DNA of 64,000 nucleotides from [Eubacterium] siraeum (GCA_025150425.1 CP102281.1:1612001-1676000); one strand, 5' to 3'. Counted from the first letter of the stretch, positions 33,528 through 45,365 are shown. The notes: generated by a model not told the origin, from the sequence alone. Translations and numbers: made by a program.

Positions 33528-33806
33528 ATGATTAAAATCAGCTTACAGCACTTTGCTCATAAAAAAGGTATGGGTTCTACAAAGAACGGTCGTGACAGCG
33601 AATCCAAGAGACTCGGTGTTAAGCGTGCAGACGGTCAGTACGTTCTCGCAGGCAACATTCTCGTTCGTCAGAGAGGCACACACATTCACGCAGGTAACAA
33701 CGTAGGTCGTGGTTCTGACGATACATTATTCGCTCTTACAAGCGGCAAGGTAAAGTTTGAACGCCTCGGCAAAGATCGCAAGCAGGTTAGCGTTTACGCT
33801 GACTAA
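33528..33806 (+). CDS. rpmA: 50S ribosomal protein L27 with cleavable leader
   Basis: The 92-residue protein begins [21 protein letters not shown]. The first nine residues form the leader cut by Prp after Phe9, exposing the tail that reaches the peptidyl-transferase centre. ATG 33528 is chosen (AAAGGAAA upstream); the in-frame ATG at 33495 lies inside prp and has no ribosome site. A strong terminator follows. Confidence 0.97.
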   Translation: MIKISLQHFAHKKGMGSTKNGRDSESKRLGVKRADGQYVLAGNILVRQRGTHIHAGNNVGRGSDDTLFALTSGKVKFERLGKDRKQVSVYAD

Positions 33807-33819
33807 TCTCAAATCAATC

Positions 33820-33847
33820 AAGGCGGGTATATTTCCCGCCTTTTTTG
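33820..33847 (+). terminator. Terminator of rplU-prp-rpmA
   Basis: AAGGCGGG and CCCGCC(TT) flank a 7-nt loop, followed by TTTTTT. Confidence 0.9.
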
Positions 33848-33903
33848 TGTATTAAACGGATTTGCATTTTCTGTGCGATTCGGTACAGAATATATGCAGA
33901 TAA

Positions 33904-35606
<1,703 letters not shown>

Positions 35607-35626
35607 CTCACGAGAGAAGGATTACA

Positions 35627-36478
35627 ATGAAGGCAACAACAAAACGCACGCTGATCGATATAGCGGTCATTATTATTTCAGGCTTTATATTTTCATGCGG
35701 CCTTAAGACTTTTACCGCTCCAAACGATATAGCACCTGGCGGCGCATCGGGAATATGCGTTGCCGTGGCTCATCTCACGGGACTGAGCGAGGGTGTTCTG
35801 TACTTCATTGTAAACGTTCCGCTTATTGTTATAGGCTTTATATTTCTCGGCAGAAGGCTGATGTTCAAGACGCTGCTTTCAATTATAACCATTACTGTTG
35901 CGACAGACTATGTGTTTGCTTATCTTCCTCACTATGAGGGCGATGAAATGCTTGCCGCCATATTCGGCGGACTGCTTATCGGCGCAGGACTCGGTCTTTG
36001 CTACTCCCGTGAGGGTACGGGCGGCGGCACGGATATTCTGAACCGTCTGATATATAAGCGTTTTCCGCAAATCAGCATAGGGGCTATAACATTTGCCACG
36101 GATTTTGCGGTTATTGTATTTGCAACCTGTGTTTTCGGAAAGATTGAATCTGCGCTGTATGCCATCATTGCAATCTTTGTTTCTTCCAAAATGATAGATA
36201 TTATCGTATACGGAAGCTATGAGGGCAAGATGCTGCTTATATTCAGCGACAAATCCGAAGAGATTGCTCAGAAGATAATGACCGCCGGCAAAGGCGTTAC
36301 ATTCCTCAGCGGAAAAGGCGCATACAGCGGTGACGAAAAACAGGTAATATGCTGTGCGGTAAGAAAGAATGACTATGTTAAAGTCAAACGTTATGTAAAA
36401 GAAGTCGATGAATCGGCTTTTATGATAATCACAAGTGCCAAAGAGGTACTCGGAAAAGGTTTCAAAGAGATCAATTGA
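35627..36478 (+). CDS. YitT family membrane protein
   Basis: The 283-residue protein has five to six hydrophobic helices in the N-terminal 190 residues (FTAPNDIAPGGASGICVAVAHLTG; SREGTGGGTDILNRLIYKRFP). A C-terminal DUF2179 domain (~215-280) ends RYVKEVDESAFMIITSAKEVLGKGF. The family is of unknown transport function. It is 20 bp after mrnC and likely co-transcribed. Confidence 0.92.
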   Translation: MKATTKRTLIDIAVIIISGFIFSCGLKTFTAPNDIAPGGASGICVAVAHLTGLSEGVLYFIVNVPLIVIGFIFLGRRLMFKTLLSIITITVATDYVFAYLPHYEGDEMLAAIFGGLLIGAGLGLCYSREGTGGGTDILNRLIYKRFPQISIGAITFATDFAVIVFATCVFGKIESALYAIIAIFVSSKMIDIIVYGSYEGKMLLIFSDKSEEIAQKIMTAGKGVTFLSGKGAYSGDEKQVICCAVRKNDYVKVKRYVKEVDESAFMIITSAKEVLGKGFKEIN

Positions 36479-36501
36479 TATAACAGAAAGGAAAAAGTGA
36501 T

Positions 36502-37233
36502 ATGTCAGGACACTCAAAATGGAGCACCATCAAGAGAAAAAAAGGCGAAAAGGACGGCGCAAGAGCTAAGGTATTTACCAAGATCAGCCGTGAGATAATC
36601 GTCGCCATCAAGGAAGGCGGCGGAGATCCCAACAACAACGCCAAGCTCGCTACACTTATACAGAAGGCAAAGTCAAACAATATCCCCAACGATAATATCG
36701 ACAGACTTATAAAGAAGGCTGTAGGCGGCGGAGAAAAGAACGATTACGAAAACTGCGTATACGAGGGCTACGGTCCTAACGGTGTTGCCGTTATCGTTGA
36801 CTGCCTTACAGACAACAGAAACAGAACAGCAGGCGAAATCCGTCACTACTTTGACAAGTTCGGCGGCAATATGGGTACAAGCGGCTGTGTATCGTTCATG
36901 TTCAGCTTAAAGGGCATTATCGTTCTTGACAACGAAGAAGGCACCATTGACGAAGATAAGGCTATGGAAGACATTCTTGAAGCAGGCGGAGATGACTTCA
37001 GCTTTGAGGACGGTTGCGTTGAGATTACAACCGATCCCAAGGAAGTTGAAAATGTTGCAAATGCACTGAGAGATATGGGTTATACCGTAGTTTCCGCAGA
37101 AGCAGAGCAGGTTCCCTCTACATACACCACTCTTACCGATGAGGATCAGATAAAGAAGATGGGTCTTCTGCTTGAAACTCTTGAAGACAACGATGACGTA
37201 CAGAACGTATGGCATAACTGGGATATGGACTGA
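36502..37233 (+). CDS. YebC/PmpR family protein
   Basis: The 243-residue protein opens with SGHSKWSTIKRKKGEKDGARAKVFTKISREI and contains CVYEGYGPNGVAVIVDCLTDNRNRTA, both family signatures. It was long annotated as a transcription regulator; more recent work links relatives to ribosome rescue at difficult motifs. It follows yitT by 23 bp, with AAAGGAAA before the ATG. Confidence 0.95.
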   Translation: MSGHSKWSTIKRKKGEKDGARAKVFTKISREIIVAIKEGGGDPNNNAKLATLIQKAKSNNIPNDNIDRLIKKAVGGGEKNDYENCVYEGYGPNGVAVIVDCLTDNRNRTAGEIRHYFDKFGGNMGTSGCVSFMFSLKGIIVLDNEEGTIDEDKAMEDILEAGGDDFSFEDGCVEITTDPKEVENVANALRDMGYTVVSAEAEQVPSTYTTLTDEDQIKKMGLLLETLEDNDDVQNVWHNWDMD

Positions 37234-37264
37234 TAAGCTGTCCTGTCTAAACTTATATAAAACA

Positions 37265-37300
37265 CACCGTATGGATTTTTGCTTCCATACGGTGCTTCTT
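37265..37300. terminator. Terminator between convergent yebC and GH127 genes
   Basis: CACCGTATGG (37265-37274) pairs with CCATACGGTG (37285-37294), and CTTCTTTTT follows on plus. It probably serves both strands. Confidence 0.8.
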
Positions 37301-37315
37301 TTTGCATTTTTACTA

Positions 37316-39217
37316 TCAATAAAGCGGCATGAACACTCTCATTGCGTTCTCTCCCCTGTTGCCCCATGTATAATAAGGAACAGCTACGGCAGGAGTATCG
37401 GTCGTTTTAGGTTCATCAAAGCTGTAGGGCTTATTGTTGTCTTCAAACCTTACCGCCTCAACTTTCAGCCTTGTAATTCCGTCAGGATTATCCGTGTCCG
37501 GCTCGCATACCGTGATTTTACCGCCACGTTTAAGTGCTAAAGACAGCACATTGCCGTTATCCGCATCTTCAAAGCAATATACAAGCGGGCCTCTTCTTAT
37601 TGCCGCCATACCGCTTACAGCAGGTATCTTTACGGAAGGATATACAAAGTGAGGAGTATCCGAAAGCGTAAGCTGTACCTCGTCCCCGTCCTTCACTGCA
37701 AGTATAACATAGCCGTTGATTTGCTTTATATCAAGTTTTTCGCCGTTCTGAACAAGGGTGAAGGTATCACTCCAGCCGGGTATTCTTACAGCCAGCCTGC
37801 CTCCCTTTACAACCGAATAATTTACGGTCATATCATACGGATAATCTGTGCGGCAAATAAGCTCCATACCGTTTTCGAACTTAACCTCTCCGTCTGCATA
37901 CAGATGGCAGAAGCCCATATCGCTGTTTTCTCCGTAAGCATAGCAGCCGAATGAGGTTATAAGCCTTGCTGCGTTTGGAGGACAGCAGGCGCAGGCGTAC
38001 CATTTCGGTCTTACCGGCAGGTCGTGACGATGAGTGGGCGATACTCCGGATATTCCGGGTACAACTTCAAGAGGATTTACATAGAAAAAGCGCTTTCCGT
38101 CAAGCTGCATTCCACCGAGAACAGTGTTATAGAATGCGGTTTCCATTACATCGGCATATTCGCCTATAAGCTCATTTTTGAGCATTGCGTTTGCAAAGAA
38201 CATAAGGCCGATAGAAGCACAGGTTTCTGCATAGGCGGTATCGGGCGGAAGGTCATAGTCAACGCTGAACGCTTCTCCAATGACGGTAGAGCCTATACCG
38301 CCTGTAACGTACATTCTTCTGCGTGTGATGCTTTCCCACAGCCTTTTGCAAGCGTCATACAGGGCATTATCGCCGCATTTTGCGGAAAGCTGTGCCATAC
38401 CGGTATAAAGATATACCGCTCTTACTGCGTGACCCGTAGCGTCGCTCTGCGCTCTTACAGGCTTGCCGCTCTGCTGATAGTCGTGTGACGTAGGATTGTT
38501 TCCCCACACTGACCAGTCACGCTTTGCCGCTTCCTTTTCATAGAAGTGAGGGTCTTCTCCACGCTTATTTATAAAATGCTCGGCTAACAGAAGCCACTTC
38601 TTGTTGCCTGTTGTACGATACATTTTCATAAGAGCAAGTTCGATCTCAGGGTGACCGGGTACACCCTCGTTATGCTCGGTGATAAAGTGCTTATAAATAT
38701 GCTCCGCATTCTTCTCCATAACGTCAAGGAGTTTTTTCTTGCCGGTTGCTTCATAATAGGCGCAGGCGGCCTCCATCATATGACCCGAACAGTAAAGTTC
38801 GTGACCTTCGAGCAGGTTCTGCCAGCGCTTTTCCCTGTCCTTTATCGTGAAATATGTATCAAGATAGCCGTCCTCGTCCTGTGCGGCGGCGATTTTGTCA
38901 ATCAGTTCATCTACGGTAGCCGAAAGCTGTTCATCGGGATAGAGTGCGAGCGAATATGCCGCCGCTTCTATCCATTTTGCCGCATCGCTGTCCTGAAACA
39001 CCATACCGTAAAAGCCGTCACCGACATCTTCCCCGTGAAGCGCCTTTGCGGCATTCTCAAAGTTCTTCACAACGTGGCTCTTTTCCGTATCAGGTGCTTC
39101 ATCGCATAATACACTGTACTGGTAAGGAATTACCGTATCCCTTATCAGCTTCTGATATTTTCCGATAAAACCGTCCGACTTATAGGCTGTAACCTTTATA
39201 TTCTCCTGTGTTATCAT
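37316..39217 (-). CDS. GH127 beta-L-arabinofuranosidase
   Basis: The 633-residue cytoplasmic enzyme releases L-arabinofuranose from plant cell-wall oligosaccharides. By comparison with the characterised HypBA1, it keeps the acid/base glutamate (Glu315 in GEAFSV), the zinc ligands Glu331 and Cys333 (AYAETCASIG), and the nucleophile/ligand pair Cys411-Cys412 (CACCPPNAARLI). No signal peptide is seen. It is divergent from an AraC-type regulator, its probable controller. GGAGAA lies upstream of ATG 39217. Confidence 0.93.
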   Translation of the reverse strand: MITQENIKVTAYKSDGFIGKYQKLIRDTVIPYQYSVLCDEAPDTEKSHVVKNFENAAKALHGEDVGDGFYGMVFQDSDAAKWIEAAAYSLALYPDEQLSATVDELIDKIAAAQDEDGYLDTYFTIKDREKRWQNLLEGHELYCSGHMMEAACAYYEATGKKKLLDVMEKNAEHIYKHFITEHNEGVPGHPEIELALMKMYRTTGNKKWLLLAEHFINKRGEDPHFYEKEAAKRDWSVWGNNPTSHDYQQSGKPVRAQSDATGHAVRAVYLYTGMAQLSAKCGDNALYDACKRLWESITRRRMYVTGGIGSTVIGEAFSVDYDLPPDTAYAETCASIGLMFFANAMLKNELIGEYADVMETAFYNTVLGGMQLDGKRFFYVNPLEVVPGISGVSPTHRHDLPVRPKWYACACCPPNAARLITSFGCYAYGENSDMGFCHLYADGEVKFENGMELICRTDYPYDMTVNYSVVKGGRLAVRIPGWSDTFTLVQNGEKLDIKQINGYVILAVKDGDEVQLTLSDTPHFVYPSVKIPAVSGMAAIRRGPLVYCFEDADNGNVLSLALKRGGKITVCEPDTDNPDGITRLKVEAVRFEDNNKPYSFDEPKTTDTPAVAVPYYTWGNRGENAMRVFMPLY

Positions 39218-39245
39218 AACAATTCTCCATTCTCCGAGCTTGCGC

Positions 39246-39274
39246 TTGACTTACTCTCTGATATGTATTATAAT
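39246..39274 (+). promoter_or_regulatory. Sigma-A promoter of the AraC-family gene
   Basis: A -35 TTGACT (39246-39251), 17 bp and a -10 TATAAT (39269-39274) in the 105-bp divergent region. A minus-strand -10 for GH127 (TATAAT) overlaps the same bases, so regulation of the two may be linked. Confidence 0.65.
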
Positions 39275-39328
39275 CTTATCAGCAAGCTATTAAAATAGAT
39301 AAAACGGATAAAAACATGGAGAATGTTC

Positions 39329-40174
39329 ATGAACGAGATAATTATTGCTAATAATTCTCTGCCACAGCTGTGCGGATGCGGTCTGTTTGCCGCCTCAGAG
39401 AGTTTTATTCACACTGACAGAGTGCCGGATTTTTGCGTACTTATATATGTAATTGACGGGTGTATCTACGTTACCGAAGGTGATACGGACTATGAGGTAA
39501 ACGCCGGCGAACTGCTGATACTCAAAAACGGCGTACACCACTTCGGCAAGAAAAAAATACAGAAGGGTACAAAGTGGATATTTGTGCATTTCAGAATAAG
39601 CGCAGATTGTAACGCTTCGCCGTTTTATCCGGACGCTTCTCCGCTCGGCGCTTATGACGCTACAGCCGAAAGCATTCTTACCCTGCCGAAATTTCTTGAC
39701 AGTGTTTCCGCCCGCTTTGAAAAGGAACTGAAAACATTTATCGAATATGCTCAATCGGACGATGCGTACAAGAAATGGTTTATCAATCAGCGGTTGTTTC
39801 TGCTGTTATCCTCGCTTGCCGTAAACACACAGGGATTTTCAAACAATCTTACGCTGAGCGACAGGATATGCCGTTATCTGTCGGACAATATCGGCGTGCC
39901 TTTCAGCTCTGAAAATATCGAAAAGCGGTTCTATCTGAGTTATAAGTATATGTCGCATCTGTTTAAGAAAGAAAAGGGTGTGACGATGCAGCAGTATCAT
40001 AACTCGGTGAGAATGGACGAGGCTTGCAGACTGCTCTGCTCCACGCTAATGAGCATAGGTGAAATAGCGGATAAGCTGGGATTTTCGGACGTGCTTTATT
40101 TCAGCAGATGCTTCCGCAACTACACCGGCAAAAGTCCGAGTGCTTACAGAAAAGACAGCGCAAGATATTTCTGA
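39329..40174 (+). CDS. AraC-family transcriptional regulator
   Basis: The 281-residue regulator has an N-terminal cupin sensor (~10-90: VYVTEGDTDYEVNAGELLILKNGVHHFG-like) and a C-terminal double helix-turn-helix (~185-280: RFYLSYKYMSHLFKKEKGVTMQQYHNSVRMDEA; IADKLGFSDVLYFSRCFRNYTGKSPSAYRK). ATG 39329 is preferred over 39323 for spacing from GGAG. It is divergent from GH127 and probably activates it in response to an arabinoside; that is inference. Confidence 0.93.
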   Translation: MNEIIIANNSLPQLCGCGLFAASESFIHTDRVPDFCVLIYVIDGCIYVTEGDTDYEVNAGELLILKNGVHHFGKKKIQKGTKWIFVHFRISADCNASPFYPDASPLGAYDATAESILTLPKFLDSVSARFEKELKTFIEYAQSDDAYKKWFINQRLFLLLSSLAVNTQGFSNNLTLSDRICRYLSDNIGVPFSSENIEKRFYLSYKYMSHLFKKEKGVTMQQYHNSVRMDEACRLLCSTLMSIGEIADKLGFSDVLYFSRCFRNYTGKSPSAYRKDSARYF

Positions 40175-40181
40175 TAACGCA

Positions 40182-40213
40182 AAAGCCTGAGAGAAAAATT
40201 CCTCTCAGGCTTT
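40182..40213. terminator. Terminator between convergent AraC and GNAT genes
   Basis: AAAGCCTGAGAG and CTCTCAGGCTTT form a 12-bp stem around an 8-nt loop, with A/T flanks on both sides. Confidence 0.85.
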
Positions 40214-40237
40214 AATTATGCTTATGTATCCTTGTAA

Positions 40238-40723
40238 TTACTCACCGACATTACAGCTCATTATTCCGAGTGCAAAAGGCAGATATGCCGCTCTGTGTAT
40301 CTCTTTTTGCTTGAAGCCGTTCTTCTCGTACCAGTTACGCACGCTTACACTCTGATGTATCGCACCGGCATTAAGTACCGTACCGCCCATCAAGAATACC
40401 TCGTTTTTGGCAAATTCAAGGCACTTTGCTCCGACACCGCCATATCGCTTGTCGGGAAGCACCGAGAACAAGTGCAGTTCATAAACGCTGTCGTCTTTAT
40501 TCTCAATGGCAAAGCAGGCTATCAGCTCATCATCCTCAAACGCTCCGTAGAAAACATAACCCCACTCCGCTGACATCTGTAAACGGTCAAGCGTAATAAA
40601 GGCGGCGTGCTGTGGGCAATTCATTTCTGTAATGCCGAATGCGACAGCCTCCGTTTCATAGCTTTTGCGAATGACATCAACGCACTGCGAAAGTTCCTCA
40701 TTTGCCATTTTTCTGATAGTCAT
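40238..40723 (-). CDS. GNAT family N-acetyltransferase
   Basis: This is a 161-residue GNAT fold. TIRKMANEELSQCVDVIRKSYETEAVAFGI opens it, the acetyl-CoA site is around LPDKRYGGVGAKCLEFA, and SVRNWYEKNGFKQKE is the conserved C-terminal strand. The start at 40723 (AAAGGGTG upstream) is chosen over an earlier ATG. The substrate is unknown. Confidence 0.88.
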   Translation of the reverse strand: MTIRKMANEELSQCVDVIRKSYETEAVAFGITEMNCPQHAAFITLDRLQMSAEWGYVFYGAFEDDELIACFAIENKDDSVYELHLFSVLPDKRYGGVGAKCLEFAKNEVFLMGGTVLNAGAIHQSVSVRNWYEKNGFKQKEIHRAAYLPFALGIMSCNVGE

Positions 40724-40797
40724 ACTGTTCACCCTTTCAATTTTCTGTATCAGCATTATAAAGAACAAATATTAACCTTATTTTAACAAAAATCACA

Positions 40798-41661
40798 TCA
40801 GAAAAACGATAACTGTTCATTCTTTTCGGGAAACTCATAAAGATACGAAAACACCTTAGCAGGTTCATACATAACGCCGTGCTTTTCGCACTCATTACAG
40901 AATATGCTCATAAGTCTGCCGTTGTTAACGCTGTTGCAGATATACTCATTGCCGTACTGCGATATATACCGCTGTTTCATACCCGGAAAATGCCTGTCAA
41001 GCGCAGAGTAGAAATATTCCCTGTCGCCGTCACGCATCGTAGTGCCTATCCCCATACAGATAATACCCTTTACGCCTGCGTCAAAGCAGTACGACAGAAT
41101 ACCACGCAGATTTTCTTCCGTATCATTGATAAACGGCAGAACGGGGGTGAACCATACGACAGTGGGTATACCGTTTTTCTGCATTGCTTCAAGCACCTCA
41201 TACCGCCGTTTTGTCGTGCATACATTCGGCTCTAAAATTCGGCATAAATCCTCATCGTATGTTGTAAGCGTCATCTGTACAACCGCCTTTGCCTTGCTGT
41301 TAATACTGCAAAACAGATCGGCATCACGCAAAATCATATCCGACTTTGTAAGCACTGTAACACCAAAGCCGTGCCTGTCAATGACCTCAAGACACCGCCT
41401 TGTAAGCCTTAGCTTTTCCTCGCAATGCATATACGGGTCGCTCATCGCACCTGTGCCTATCATACACAGCCTGCGCTTTGAAGCAAGTGCTTTTTCGAGA
41501 AGTTCCGGAGCGTTCCGCTTTACTTCAACATCTTCAAAATCATGCTGCATATTATAGCAGTCAGAACGTGAATCGCAATAAATACAGCCATGAGTACAGC
41601 CCCGATAGATATTCATTCCGTTTTTTGCTGACAGTATTGATTTTGCGTCTACAAAGTGCAT
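40798..41661 (-). CDS. Radical SAM protein of the spore-photoproduct-lyase-like (SPL/Rv2578c) group
   Basis: The 287-residue enzyme has the [4Fe-4S] motif CTHGCIYC (C-x3-C-x2-C, near residue 22) within MNIYRGCTHGCIYCDSRS, a landmark of this group. GTGAMSDPYMHCEEKL and TVLTKSDMILRD follow. Despite the name, members of this group have no assigned DNA-repair role. It is a single gene. Confidence 0.88.
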   Translation of the reverse strand: MHFVDAKSILSAKNGMNIYRGCTHGCIYCDSRSDCYNMQHDFEDVEVKRNAPELLEKALASKRRLCMIGTGAMSDPYMHCEEKLRLTRRCLEVIDRHGFGVTVLTKSDMILRDADLFCSINSKAKAVVQMTLTTYDEDLCRILEPNVCTTKRRYEVLEAMQKNGIPTVVWFTPVLPFINDTEENLRGILSYCFDAGVKGIICMGIGTTMRDGDREYFYSALDRHFPGMKQRYISQYGNEYICNSVNNGRLMSIFCNECEKHGVMYEPAKVFSYLYEFPEKNEQLSFF

Positions 41662-41717
41662 AGCAAACTCCTTAATAGCATATACCGCACAGCAGAAACT
41701 GTGCGGTACGCTGTTTA

Positions 41718-43583
41718 TTACGTCTTTATACCGGCGAACTGGGTATTGTAAAGTCTTGCATAAGCGCCGTTCTCGCTGAGCAGCTTTTCGTGGTTCCCTG
41801 CCTCAACTACCTTGCCGCCGTCTATTACAACAATCTTATCTGCGTCACGGATAGTAGACAGTCTGTGCGCTATGATAAGGCTTGTCCTGCCTTTCATAAG
41901 TGCAAGCATAGCCTCCTGTATATGTACTTCCGTGCGGGTGTCGATGCTCGATGTTGCCTCGTCAAGAATAAGTATCTTCGGGTCGGCAAGCACCGCTCTT
42001 GCGATAGCGATAAGCTGTCGCTGTCCCTGACTTAAGTTGCCGCCGCCTTCGGTCAGCATAGTATCATATCCGTCAGCCATCTTTTCCGCAAAGTCGGCTA
42101 CCTTTGCTGTCTTTGCCGCCGCAATTACCTCTTCATCAGTAGCGTCAAGCCTGCCGTAACGGATGTTCTGCATTATCGTATCGTTAAAAATAACCGTATC
42201 CTGAAGTACGATGCCTATAGAGCCACGCAGTTTCTTTTTCGGAATATCATATATGCTTTCGCCGTCAAGCGTGATGCTTCCGCCGTCTATATCATAAAAC
42301 CTTGTTAGCAGATTGACGACTGTGGTTTTGCCCGAACCGGTAGCACCGACAATAGCCAGCTTCTGACCGCTCTTTATCCACAGGTCGAAGTCGTGCAGTA
42401 CCTTTTCACCCTGAACATAAGAGAAGTCGATATTCTTGAACATAAGGTCGCCCCTTACGTTATCTATCGAGAAATCCTTATCCGTGCCTTCGTCGCTTTC
42501 AGGCTCTGTATCCATTATTTCAAATACACGCTCCGCACCTGCAATAGCCGTCTGTATCGAAGAATACTGCTGTGCTATCTCGTTTATGGGGCGGGTGAAG
42601 TTCTTTGTATACTGCAAGAATGCCTGAATCGTGCCGACCGTCATAATGCCTTTCAGTGCAAGGGGGTTGAAGTCGATTATAAGGAAATATGCGCCGAAGC
42701 CCGCAACAAGCAAAAAGCTGATATTCGATATGACATTCATACACGGTCCCATTATGCCGCCGCATATCTGTGCCTTTATCGCCGCCTTCTGAAGCTCGTC
42801 GCTTATCTCACCGAATTCCTCGCAGGCTTTCTTTTCCTTTGAATATGCCGCTACCGTTCTGTAACCGGACACCATTTCTTCAATATGTCCGTTCAGTCTG
42901 CCTAAAAGCGTCTGCTGTAACGGGAAGTATTTTCTCATAAACTTTGTGAGATTCTTTGTAACAATAAGCGTCAGAACGACAGATGTAAGGCTGACAAGCG
43001 TCAGCATAGGCGAATAATAAAGCATAAACACAAGACAGCCGACAAGCGTCAGAACGCCTGAAAACAGCGAGGCTATCGACTGAGAAACGGTGTTTGAGAT
43101 ATTCTCTACATCGTTTGTCATACGGCTCATAATATCGCCGTGCTGATGAGTGTCGGTATACTTTATCGGCAGATATGAGATCTTGTCGAACAGGTCCTTA
43201 CGCATAGCCTTGACGGTCGTCTGCGACAGCTTTGCCGCAAATATACCCTGAAAATATGTAAGGAGCGAGTTTACAAGATACACACATCCGAGTGCTATAA
43301 GGCAGTATAGCATACCGCTTATATCTACGTTTAATCTCTGATTTGAAACGGTTATCTTATCAATAGCAAGACCCTGAAGATAGGGTGCGACAAGGTTCAG
43401 CACAGTGATTATCAGCATAACGGATAAAAGCAGTATCATAAGATATCTGTTCTTTCCGATATAGCCGACAAGCCTTTTCAACGTGCCTTTTGTGTTCTTA
43501 GGCTTTTCAGCCATAAGCATTCTTTCGTGGGGCGGAGGGCCTCCTCTGCCCATCATTCTCATAGGAGGACGTTCATTAGCCAT
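41718..43583 (-). CDS. ABC exporter half-transporter, second subunit
   Basis: The 621-residue protein has six membrane helices (~45-340) and an ATPase domain. Walker A is GATGSGKTT, the Q-loop IGIVLQDTVIFND, the signature LSQGQRQLIAIARA, Walker B ILILDEATSSID and the switch H is in IIAHRLS. The signature reads LSQGQ where the canonical form is LSGGQ. Its N-terminus is Met/Arg/Gly/Pro-rich (PPMRMMGRGGPP). It overlaps the upstream subunit gene by eight bases, so the two form a heterodimeric multidrug- or lipid-type exporter. Confidence 0.93.
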   Translation of the reverse strand: MANERPPMRMMGRGGPPPHERMLMAEKPKNTKGTLKRLVGYIGKNRYLMILLLSVMLIITVLNLVAPYLQGLAIDKITVSNQRLNVDISGMLYCLIALGCVYLVNSLLTYFQGIFAAKLSQTTVKAMRKDLFDKISYLPIKYTDTHQHGDIMSRMTNDVENISNTVSQSIASLFSGVLTLVGCLVFMLYYSPMLTLVSLTSVVLTLIVTKNLTKFMRKYFPLQQTLLGRLNGHIEEMVSGYRTVAAYSKEKKACEEFGEISDELQKAAIKAQICGGIMGPCMNVISNISFLLVAGFGAYFLIIDFNPLALKGIMTVGTIQAFLQYTKNFTRPINEIAQQYSSIQTAIAGAERVFEIMDTEPESDEGTDKDFSIDNVRGDLMFKNIDFSYVQGEKVLHDFDLWIKSGQKLAIVGATGSGKTTVVNLLTRFYDIDGGSITLDGESIYDIPKKKLRGSIGIVLQDTVIFNDTIMQNIRYGRLDATDEEVIAAAKTAKVADFAEKMADGYDTMLTEGGGNLSQGQRQLIAIARAVLADPKILILDEATSSIDTRTEVHIQEAMLALMKGRTSLIIAHRLSTIRDADKIVVIDGGKVVEAGNHEKLLSENGAYARLYNTQFAGIKT

Positions 43584-45327
43584 TTACTGCTTCCTCCTCT
43601 CCCTGCTTCATCTGCGAATAGTAAATATCCCTGTAGACACTGCTTGATTCCATAAGTTCTTTATGAGTGCCGAAAGCGCATATTGAGCCGTTTTCAAGCA
43701 CAGCTATCTTATCAGCTCTCATAACGCTCGCTATTCTCTGGGCAATCATTATAACGGTAACACCGCTTAAGTTTTCGCGCAGAGCCTTGTGCAGCTTTGC
43801 CTCTGTGCTAAGGTCGAGCGCCGAGGTGCTGTCGTCAAATATCAGTATCTCGGGCTTTTTGATTATGGCTCTTGCTATCGCCATACGCTGTTTCTGACCG
43901 CCCGACAGCGATGCGCCCTTTTCACTTATCATAGTATCATATCCGTCATTGAATCCGTCTATGAATTCCTCCGCCTGCGCTATTTTGGCGGCTGTCTTTA
44001 CTTCTTCGTCCGTAGCCGTTTCACAGCCCCAGCGTATATTTTCAGCAACTGTTCCGGAAAAAAGCTCGCTTTTTTGCAACACTACGCCTATTTTGCTTCT
44101 CAACGTGTCGACATCGTAATCCTTAACGTTTACGCCGTCAACCAGCACATCACCCTCAGTCGCATCGTAAAATCTCGGAACGAGGTTTACAAGAGAGGTC
44201 TTACCACAGCCCGTAGAGCCGAGTATAGCTAACATCTGACCCTTTTCGGCTTTTAAATCAATGCCGGAAAGCACGGGCTTACCCGATGAACCGGGATACG
44301 AAAAGCCGACGTTTCTGAATTCAACAGTACCGCTGTTGTCGCTGTCGGCACTTTTATGTCCGTCACTGATAACGGGGTTTGTTGAAAGCACTTCGTTTAC
44401 ACGCTTCATTGATGCGGCAGAACGTGAAACCTGCTGAAACATCATACCTACCATCATAACCGACATAAGTATCTGTGTTATATAGGTTACTGCCGCCATT
44501 ACTTCTCCGACCTGCATTGCCTTTGCTTCAACCTGAAAACCGCCTATCATAATAATAGCAATGACAGAAGCGTTCATTATTATCATCAGTATCGGATTCA
44601 GGGTAGCAAGTAATTTCTGCACCTTGAGGTTGGTCGTCATAAGGTCGGTGTTTGCGTTGTCGAACCTGTTTATCTCATATTCCTCACGAGTGAAAGCCTT
44701 TACTACTCTCGCTCCCGAAACGTTTTCCTGTACCACGCTGTTCACCTTGTCAAGTCTTGACTGAACGATACTGAAAAGCGGCGAGGCTTTCTTCATAATT
44801 ATTGCCACGGCAATAAGCTGAACAGGCAGTGAGATCACAAGCACAATGCCGAAATTTACATTAAGAGTGAGAATTACCGCAATGCCGCCTATAAACTGCA
44901 TTCCCGTCCTTACAAACATTCTCAGCGACATAGCTACAAACTCCTGTATCGCCGTTATATCGTTTGTAAGTCTTGTAACGAGCGAGCCTGTAGTAAACTT
45001 ATCCGTCTGCTGAAAAGACATATGCATTACCTTTGCAAAAGCGTCTTTTCTTAAATCGTTGCCCATTTTCTGAGCCGCCGCCGTGCCGAATGCCGCCGAC
45101 GCTATACCGCCGAAGCAGCCGATAAGCGAGAAAACCAGCATTTTAAGTCCCGTTATCAGAACATATCGCAGGTTTTCATCTGCAGCCGCATTGCCCAATA
45201 TACCGTTATCTACTATGTCTGACATAAGCGTAGGCTGTAACAGATCCATACTTACCTCAAGTATCATAGCGAGCGGACAAAGCAAGGCAAAAAGCCAATA
45301 GGGCTTCAAGTACCTTAGTACCTTCAT
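43576..45327 (-). CDS. ABC exporter half-transporter, first subunit
   Basis: The 583-residue protein has six helices and an ATPase domain with Walker A GSTGCGKTS, signature LSGGQKQRMAIARA and Walker B ILIFDDSTSALD. The residue after the Walker B aspartate is Asp and not the catalytic Glu, and the switch position reads IAQR (Gln for His). These are the usual marks of the degenerate site in heterodimeric exporters (BmrC/TM287-like). It is first in the operon and has a sigma-A promoter. Confidence 0.93.
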   Translation of the reverse strand: MKVLRYLKPYWLFALLCPLAMILEVSMDLLQPTLMSDIVDNGILGNAAADENLRYVLITGLKMLVFSLIGCFGGIASAAFGTAAAQKMGNDLRKDAFAKVMHMSFQQTDKFTTGSLVTRLTNDITAIQEFVAMSLRMFVRTGMQFIGGIAVILTLNVNFGIVLVISLPVQLIAVAIIMKKASPLFSIVQSRLDKVNSVVQENVSGARVVKAFTREEYEINRFDNANTDLMTTNLKVQKLLATLNPILMIIMNASVIAIIMIGGFQVEAKAMQVGEVMAAVTYITQILMSVMMVGMMFQQVSRSAASMKRVNEVLSTNPVISDGHKSADSDNSGTVEFRNVGFSYPGSSGKPVLSGIDLKAEKGQMLAILGSTGCGKTSLVNLVPRFYDATEGDVLVDGVNVKDYDVDTLRSKIGVVLQKSELFSGTVAENIRWGCETATDEEVKTAAKIAQAEEFIDGFNDGYDTMISEKGASLSGGQKQRMAIARAIIKKPEILIFDDSTSALDLSTEAKLHKALRENLSGVTVIMIAQRIASVMRADKIAVLENGSICAFGTHKELMESSSVYRDIYYSQMKQGEEEAVNG

Positions 45328-45365
45328 CTTTTCTTCTCCTTTGTTCTACTTTTAATATCAGATAA